Origin: Streptomyces sp. SAJ15
Lineage (GTDB): Bacteria > Actinomycetota > Actinomycetes > Streptomycetales > Streptomycetaceae
Direction of reading: 5' to 3'
Assembly (NCBI RefSeq): GCF_007595705.1
Contig: NZ_NISY01000021.1
Span: 33,490 to 97,489, forward strand
DNA: 64,000 bases
Of this stretch, positions 58,755-64,000 are shown piece after piece (within the stretch, counting starts at the first letter, position 1; each line of letters opens with the position of its first letter). The notes below the pieces were generated by a model. It had not been told where the DNA came from. It did not search any database and saw nothing but the letters and a program-made list of their open reading frames with translations. The translations under genes were made by a program, and so were the position numbers.

Positions 58755-60152
58755 GTGACTATTCGCCTGTACGACACCAGCGCCCGGCAGATCCGTGACT
58801 TCACCCCGCTCACGCCGGGCTGCGTCTCGATCTACCTGTGTGGCGCGACCGTGCAGGCCGCCCCGCACATCGGACACATCCGGTCGGGGCTGAACTTCGA
58901 CATCATGCGTCGCTGGTTCGCGTACCGCGGCTATGACGTGACGTTCGTCCGCAATGTCACCGACATCGACGACAAGATCATCGTCAAGTCCCTGGAGCAG
59001 GGCCGCCCGTGGTGGGCGATCGGCTACGAGAACGAGCGCGCGTTCAACTCGGCGTACGACGCGCTGGGCTGCCTGCCGCCGACGTACGAGCCCCGGGCGA
59101 CCGGCCATGTGCCGGAGATGATCGAGATGATGCGCGGGCTGATCGACCGCGGTCACGCCTATGCCGCCGAGGGCAACGTCTACTTCGACGTGCGCTCGTA
59201 CGAGGGCTATCTGAGCCTGTCCAACCAGGAGCTGGAGAACCTCCAGGCGGCCAGCGACGCGGCCGACGGCGGCAAGCGCGACCCGCGCGACTTCGCGCTC
59301 TGGAAGGCCGTCAAGCCGGGCGAGCCCAGCTGGGAGACCCCGTGGGGCCGCGGCCGTCCGGGCTGGCACCTGGAGTGCTCGGCGATGGCGCACAAGTACC
59401 TGGGCCGCGCCTTCGACGTCCACGCGGGCGGGGTGGACCTGATCTTCCCGCACCACGAGAACGAGATCGCCCAGGCCAAGGCGTTCGGCGACGACTTCGC
59501 CGCCTACTGGACGCACAACGCCTGGGTCACCATGAGCGGCGAGAAGATGAGCAAGTCGCTCGGCAACTCGGTGCTGGTCTCGGAGATGGTCAAGCAGTGG
59601 CGCCCGATCGTGCTGCGCTACTACCTGGGCACCCCGCACTACCGCTCGATGATCGAGTACAGCGAGGAGTCGCTGCGCGAGGCCGAGGCCGGCTTCGCGC
59701 GCATCGAGGGCTTCGTGCAGCGGGTCACCGAGCTGGCGGGCAAGGTCGTCGACCCGGCCGCCGAGGTGCCGCCGGCCTTCGCCGAGGCGATGGACGACGA
59801 CCTGGGCGTGCCGCAGGCGCTGGCGATCGTGCACACCACCGTCCGACAGGGCAACTCCGCCCTCACCGCGGACGACAAGGAGTCGGCGGTGGCGCGGCTG
59901 GCCGAGGTCCGGGCGATGCTCGGGGTGCTGGGCCTGGACCCGCTGGACGAGCAGTGGGCCGGCGGCGAGCGCGGCGACGACCTGCACGGCGTGGTCGACT
60001 CCCTGGTCCGGATGGTGCTGGACCAGCGGCAAGCGGCCCGCGCCCGCAAGGACTACGCGACGGCCGACGCCATCCGCGACCAGCTTCAGCAGTCCGGGCT
60101 GGTCATCGAGGACACTCCGGCGGGTCCGCGCTGGGAGCTCGGCAGCCGCTGA
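58755..60152 (+). CDS. cysS: cysteinyl-tRNA synthetase
   Basis: A 465-aa class I aminoacyl-tRNA synthetase. HIGH motif as HIGHIRSGLNFD, zinc Cys in VSIYLCGATVQ and HLECSAM, HHENE, and the KMSKS loop GEKMSKSLGNS. C-terminal anticodon-binding helices. Full length; longer than and distinct from the mycothiol ligase MshC. Confidence 0.96.
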   Translation: MTIRLYDTSARQIRDFTPLTPGCVSIYLCGATVQAAPHIGHIRSGLNFDIMRRWFAYRGYDVTFVRNVTDIDDKIIVKSLEQGRPWWAIGYENERAFNSAYDALGCLPPTYEPRATGHVPEMIEMMRGLIDRGHAYAAEGNVYFDVRSYEGYLSLSNQELENLQAASDAADGGKRDPRDFALWKAVKPGEPSWETPWGRGRPGWHLECSAMAHKYLGRAFDVHAGGVDLIFPHHENEIAQAKAFGDDFAAYWTHNAWVTMSGEKMSKSLGNSVLVSEMVKQWRPIVLRYYLGTPHYRSMIEYSEESLREAEAGFARIEGFVQRVTELAGKVVDPAAEVPPAFAEAMDDDLGVPQALAIVHTTVRQGNSALTADDKESAVARLAEVRAMLGVLGLDPLDEQWAGGERGDDLHGVVDSLVRMVLDQRQAARARKDYATADAIRDQLQQSGLVIEDTPAGPRWELGSR

Positions 60153-60188
60153 GCCAGGGGTCCGCGCGTAGGCGCTGACCTCGCATGT

Positions 60189-60216
60189 TGTGCCGCCTGG
60201 GAGACCGGGCGGCACA
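60189..60216 (+). terminator. hairpin between cysS and rlmB
   Basis: TGTGCCGCC pairs with GGCGGCACA; it lies 37 bp after the cysS stop and may act as terminator or attenuator before rlmB. Confidence 0.65.
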
Positions 60217-60261
60217 CTGATGACTGAGTTAGTACATACGTTTGTAGGAAACGGGTGACCC

Positions 60262-61215
60262 ATGGCCGGCAACAGCCAGCGCAGGAACCGCCGCACCAGC
60301 AACAAGAAGGGCGCGACGGTCGGCAGCGGCGGCCAGCGACGCCGTGGCCTGGAGGGCAAGGGCCCGACCCCGCCCGCCGAGATGCGGAAGGGACACGTCA
60401 AGCAGCGCGCCGCGAACGCCCGCGCCAAGGCGGCGGCCCGCCGTCCGGCTCCGCGCCGCGGTGGCCCCAAGGGCACCAACGAGCTGGTGGTCGGCCGTAA
60501 CCCGGTCGTGGAGGCGCTGCGCGAGGGCGTCCCGGCGAACGTGCTCTACGTGCAGCAGTTCATCGACAACGACGAGCGGGTGCGCGAGGCGCTGCAGCTG
60601 GCGAACGAGCGCGGCGGCATCAACCTCATGGAGGCGCCGCGCGGCGAGCTCGACCGGATGACCAACGGGCTCAACCACCAGGGCCTGGTGCTCCAGGTCC
60701 CGCCGTACGACTACGCGCACCCCGAGGACCTCGTCGACGCGGCCGCCGCGGAGGGCGAGGACCCGCTGATCGTCGCCCTCGACGGCGTCACCGACCCGCG
60801 CAACCTGGGCGCCGTGGTCCGCTCCGTCTCCGCCTTCGGCGGGCACGGCGTGGTCGTCCCCGAGCGGCGCGCCGCCGGCATGACGGCCGGCGCCTGGAAG
60901 ACCTCGGCGGGCACCGCCGCCCGTACGCCGGTGGCGCGCGCCACCAACCTGACGCGCGCCCTTGAGTCTTACCAGAAGGCCGGGCTCACGGTCGTCGGCC
61001 TCGCCGCGGACGGCGATGTCGAGCTGCACGAGCTGGAGGCCCTCGACGGCCCCGTCGTCATCGTCGTGGGCAGCGAGGGCAAGGGCCTGTCGCGGCTCGT
61101 CGGCGAGACCTGCGATCTGCGCGTGCGGATCCCGATGCCGGGCGGCGCGGAGTCGCTGAACGCGGGTGTGGCGGCGGGCGTCGTCCTGTACGAGGCCGCG
61201 CGCCGCCGCGCGTAG
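60262..61215 (+). CDS. rlmB: 23S rRNA (guanosine-2'-O-)-methyltransferase, TrmH/RlmB family
   Basis: A 317-aa SPOUT methyltransferase: 70 basic disordered residues (RNRRTSNKKGATVG) then the substrate-binding and catalytic domains (VALDGVTDPRNLGAVVRS; VVGSEGKGLSRLV; IPMPGGAESLNAGVAAG). The knot motifs are intact. ATG 60262. Confidence 0.92.
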   Translation: MAGNSQRRNRRTSNKKGATVGSGGQRRRGLEGKGPTPPAEMRKGHVKQRAANARAKAAARRPAPRRGGPKGTNELVVGRNPVVEALREGVPANVLYVQQFIDNDERVREALQLANERGGINLMEAPRGELDRMTNGLNHQGLVLQVPPYDYAHPEDLVDAAAAEGEDPLIVALDGVTDPRNLGAVVRSVSAFGGHGVVVPERRAAGMTAGAWKTSAGTAARTPVARATNLTRALESYQKAGLTVVGLAADGDVELHELEALDGPVVIVVGSEGKGLSRLVGETCDLRVRIPMPGGAESLNAGVAAGVVLYEAARRRA

Positions 61216-61600
61216 CCTCGCGCCGGCGGGCGTGACCCCTTTGGGTGTGCCCCGAGTCGCCTCTGCGGGCGGTGCCTCTTGGCCTGCGGCACGGGGGTGC
61301 GTGTTCCGCTGCGCCGGTTCGTGGCGTGCGCCGCCGTACGCGGTTTTTTCCCGCCCACCCGCCCCTGACGGGGCGGGTGGGTGCCTGCCCGTGCGTGCCG
61401 TCGCCAGGGCCCGCTGAGCCTTGCGCCGGCGGGTGTGACCCATTGGGCGTACCCGGGGGCGCCTCTGCGGGCGGTGTCTTTTGGCCTGCGGCACGGGGGT
61501 GCGTGTTCCGCTGTGCCGGTTCGTGGCGTGCGCCGCCGTACGCGGTTTTTTCCCCGCCCACCCGCCCCTGACGGGGCGGGTGCCCCTGCCCGTGCCGGCG
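61214..61600. repeat. tandem duplication, about 185 bp, period 203 bp
   Basis: Two near-identical copies start at 61214 and 61417 (shared GCGCCGGCGGG and GTGCGTGTTCCGCT segments). Each carries a GC hairpin: CCCACCCGCCCC/GGGGCGGGTGGG at 61354-61381 and CACCCGCCCC/GGGGCGGGTG at 61559-61582. Confidence 0.85.
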
Positions 61601-62238
61601 CGAGCGCCCGCGGAGCCGGCTGGCGCCGGCCCGCGTGGCTGCCCTGTGTGCCCGTTGGTGGGTGGGGTGTTCCTGGGCGGTGCCCCGGCCCGTGCTGTTG
61701 GCAGCGCCTGCTGGCCGGCTGGCGCTGGCCCGGGTGGCTGGTGGCGGGCGACGTTGTCGTGTGCCCGTTGGGGGTGGGGTGGGGTGTCCGGGCCCCGGCC
61801 CGTGCTGTCGCTCGCGCCTGCGGAGCCGGCTGGCGCTGGCCCGGGTGGCTGGTGGCGGGCGACGTTGTCGTGTGCCCGTTGGGGGTGGGGTGGGGTGTCC
61901 CGCCCGTGCTCGTGCGGCCGTCTGGGGGGCTGGGTGGGGCGGCCCGTGTCCGTTCCGGGGGGCTTGCGCGCCGTCGCCAGTGTCAGCGCCTTCGGGGCGG
62001 GCTTACGTCGTCCCGCGATCCAGGCCGCTGCTGTGGCCGCGCCGGCCAGAGTCGGCTGGTGGGGGTCGTGCGGGGGCTTTCCGCGGACGCGGCCCGACGT
62101 GGGGGTGGGGGCCCGCGGGCGGCGCCGGGGCGGCGGGCGCGGACTCGGGGTGGGAGGCGGGGGGTGATCTTGACTTGACGGGTCTCGGACACTTGGTGGC
62201 GGTCAAGGGAGTGTCTTAAACGCGGGTCACTCGGTTAG
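61216..62238. other. 1-kb non-coding stretch before the DoxX gene
   Basis: Consists mainly of the tandem duplications, then (62100-62238) GT/GC-rich sequence with TTGACTTGACG near 62170. No gene is supported. Confidence 0.7.
61714..61900. repeat. identical 76-bp repeats, period 111 bp
   Basis: 61714-61789 and 61825-61900 are identical by eye (starting GCCGGCTGGCGCTGGCCCGG); an older, diverged copy lies near 61616. Long open frames here have no protein-like content. Confidence 0.85.
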
Positions 62239-63909
62239 ATGAGCGTGGACACCAGAACACCCCGCACGCCTTCGGGGGGACGCTCATCGGGATTTGATGA
62301 CGAGCCGCAGCTGATCATGGCCAAGGTGCCATGTGATCCGGCGCAGGTCATCGTCAATCACGCGAGCTTCCGGGTGCGGCTCGCCGAGCCGCCGGGCGGG
62401 AGCCGGTTGGCGGAGGACACGGTCCGGCTGGACGCGGTGCCATCGGCGCCGCGGCGGCGGCCGGTGGTGTGGACCGGGCGGACCGGGCCGGGCGGCGACC
62501 CGGCCGCGGCCCAGCTCCTCCAGGCCGTACGGCACGCGGGTGGCATCCGCGGCGTGGACGCCGAGGAGGCGGGGGCGGCCACCCAGGTGCTGCCGCGGGT
62601 GCGGCTCGACGACCCGCCCACCGGGGTCATCGGGCCGCGCAGCCCCCGGGGCGAGGCCGATGCCACCGCGCAGCTGCCGCTGGCCCGCAGCGCGCCGGGG
62701 GAGTACCCGCGGCGCGCGTACGACGACGGGCCGGGCGGCCTGGTCGCCGAGGCCCATCTGGGCGCCGACGACGAGGAGCCGCGGCGGTCGCGGCGGTCGG
62801 GCGACTCCGTGCGGCACGCGTACTACCCCGGCCGGCGGATGAACCTGGGCGTCGTGCTGCTGCCCATGCGCATCTTCCTGGGCCTCATCTCGATCTACGC
62901 GGGCATGGGCAAGCTCTCCGACCCCGTCTACTTCGACGGCGGCGAGCGCGGCTCGATGGTCACCTGGCTGCAGTCCCTGCACCCCTGGCCGATGGCCTCC
63001 CCGCTGCGTGACCTCGCCCTCGCGCACCCGGTGGGCGCCGGGCTGACCGTGGCGTTCCTCCAGGTCGTGGTCGGCGTGCTCACCGTCTTCGGCCTCTGGC
63101 AGCGGGTCGCCGCCGCGATCGGCGCGCTGCTGTCCGCCGCGTTGATCGTGACCGTCAGCTGGCGCACCGTCCCCGCCTACGACGCCCCCGACATCATCTA
63201 CCTCGCCGCCTGGAGCCCGTTGATCATCGCGGGGGCCCCGGTGTACTCCATGGACGCCCGGCTCGCCGGCGAGGCATGGCGGCGGCTCGGGCCGCGCGTC
63301 GAGGTGTGGCAGCTGCGCCGTCGGGTGCTGCGCCGCGGCACCGTCATGGTCTCCGTCATCGCCGGGCTGACCCTGCTCTTCGGCTCGATGCTGGGTGGCG
63401 CCGTGCGCACCTCCGACATGGTGAACGCGCCCGGCCCCAGCGACCCCCCGACCAACGACCTGCCCGGCTCGCCGCTGCCCCGCAAGTCCGAGGGCCGCAC
63501 TCCGCGCGACACCCAGGGGCCGGCCGGGTCGACCGGCGCCCCGGCGACCCGTGAGCGCACCCCGGCCCCCTCGGCCTCGGTCCCGTCGTCCTCCGCGCCG
63601 GGCGCGGTGCGCGAGTCGGGCACCATCGGCTCCGGCAACGCCACCGTCGGCGGTCAGCCGAGCCAGACCCAGGGCGCGCAGGGCGCGCAGACCGCGCCGC
63701 AGGCCCCGCAGCCGCAGGAGCAGCAGCCCGCAGCCCCGGAGACCACCTCCGCCGGCCCCTCCTCCACCGGCGGCACCGGTGGTGCCGGCGACACCGCCCC
63801 CGCCGCCCCCGGCGGTGGCAGCGCCCCGGGCGCGGGTGGCGGCGGTGGCGGCGGCTCCACCTCCGGCGGCGGCTCCAGCGGCGGCGCGCTGGGCGGGCTG
63901 CTCGGCTAG
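62239..63909 (+). CDS. DoxX-family membrane protein with disordered termini
   Basis: A 556-aa protein: residues 1-200 disordered and charged, a four-helix DoxX core (about 208-400; NLGVVLLPMRIFLGLISIYA, WSPLIIAGAPVYSMDA), then 150 residues of Pro/Ala/Ser/Gly repeats ending GGLLG. DoxX domains relate to quinone-linked oxidoreductases; the role here is unknown. Its stop shares a CTAG with the transposase on the other strand. Confidence 0.85.
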   Translation: MSVDTRTPRTPSGGRSSGFDDEPQLIMAKVPCDPAQVIVNHASFRVRLAEPPGGSRLAEDTVRLDAVPSAPRRRPVVWTGRTGPGGDPAAAQLLQAVRHAGGIRGVDAEEAGAATQVLPRVRLDDPPTGVIGPRSPRGEADATAQLPLARSAPGEYPRRAYDDGPGGLVAEAHLGADDEEPRRSRRSGDSVRHAYYPGRRMNLGVVLLPMRIFLGLISIYAGMGKLSDPVYFDGGERGSMVTWLQSLHPWPMASPLRDLALAHPVGAGLTVAFLQVVVGVLTVFGLWQRVAAAIGALLSAALIVTVSWRTVPAYDAPDIIYLAAWSPLIIAGAPVYSMDARLAGEAWRRLGPRVEVWQLRRRVLRRGTVMVSVIAGLTLLFGSMLGGAVRTSDMVNAPGPSDPPTNDLPGSPLPRKSEGRTPRDTQGPAGSTGAPATRERTPAPSASVPSSSAPGAVRESGTIGSGNATVGGQPSQTQGAQGAQTAPQAPQPQEQQPAAPETTSAGPSSTGGTGGAGDTAPAAPGGGSAPGAGGGGGGGSTSGGGSSGGALGGLLG

Positions 63910-64000
63910 GTGTATTGCCCTGTGAGGTTGGGGACGCGGCTGGCGGGTGGTTGGCCTTTCAGTGCGGTGTGGCCGCGGTGGTGATTGTAGGTGTGCAGCC
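63906..64000 (-). mobile_element. IS481-family transposase, C-terminal end (partial)
   Basis: The last 30 codons on the minus strand read LHTYNHHRGHTALKGQPPAS then RVPNLTGQYT and stop. The YNHHRGHTAL-x-GQPP pattern is the C-terminal end of IS481-type DDE transposases. The rest runs off the right edge. Confidence 0.75.

Noticed and set aside
61381..62178. Plus-strand frames of 200-265 codons in the tandem-repeat stretch
   Set aside because: Composition is Trp/Gly/Arg/Cys-rich repeats from duplicated DNA, no ribosome site, no protein-like pattern.
1..64000. CRISPR arrays, tRNA or rRNA genes
   Set aside because: No direct repeats with regular spacers and no cloverleaf or rRNA-like stretch were found by reading.

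Overview
The window looks like a piece of a Streptomyces (or close actinobacterial) chromosome. GC is very high, third codon positions are almost all G or C, and GTG starts are common. The genes are streptomycete hallmarks: rsiG, nur, glnR, mycothiol genes mshA and mshD, phoU / phoR(senX3)-phoP, carD, and a 'VDLCR' cysteine-type leader peptide. About 60 genes are supported, including four well-supported small ones (26, 33, 43 and 43 codons) and a weaker 25-codon one. I saw no rRNA, tRNA or CRISPR array.

Layout, left part (0-33.7 kb): a partial rsiG (c-di-GMP-binding anti-sigma factor); dtd; ygfZ; nur. Directly upstream of nur on the same strand is a permease-ATPase-lipoprotein uptake operon headed by a compact cobalamin riboswitch (5557-5654). 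Then come a nitrobindin-like gene, a 33-aa membrane peptide, DsrE and DUF3099 proteins and a PBP4-type DD-peptidase. Next is a sulfurtransferase operon with a cysteine-containing leader peptide, then DUF2993 / membrane protein / MoaD-like genes and an asymmetric heterodimeric ABC exporter. A GH15 trehalase-like enzyme, a hydrolase, glnR, a LacI regulator, a second DUF2993 gene, a secreted 5'-nucleotidase and mshD follow. The block ends with a polyphosphate set: ppk, CHAD protein, NUDIX hydrolase.

Middle part (33.7-44 kb) is accessory: an antitoxin-like RHH protein, an aldo/keto reductase divergent from an XRE regulator, a methyltransferase, and a small operon that reads like a RiPP locus. That operon encodes a 43-aa Asp/Asn-rich peptide overlapping (GTGA) a long PIMT-family O-methyltransferase, plus two small proteins, with a divergent XRE regulator and an HD hydrolase. 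The genes and spacing resemble the imiditide (aspartimide) RiPP class. A winged-helix gene with a two-hairpin mRNA leader and an NmrA/AraC pair follow.

Right part (44-64 kb): mshA and a YbjN protein; a 1.9-kb lower-GC insert bracketed by 33-bp direct repeats and carrying a secreted I36-type inhibitor and a lipoprotein; MFS exporter; gpmA; a Cys-rich metallothionein-like peptide; divergent phoU and phoR-phoP with PHO-box-like sites; a DUF461 lipoprotein; carD-ispD-ispF; cysS; rlmB; a 1-kb non-coding stretch of tandem duplications; a DoxX protein; and the C-terminal end of an IS481-type transposase at the right edge.

Two themes run through the window. At least 14 genes have a TANNNT box ending 6-7 nt before the start codon, the signature of leaderless transcripts. 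Redox, metal and phosphate homeostasis recur: mycothiol, sulfur transfer, B12/Ni control, PhoPR, polyphosphate. From memory of S. coelicolor gene order, the nur-to-ppk block runs in the opposite sense to the mshA-to-cysS block, so the accessory middle may sit at a rearrangement junction.
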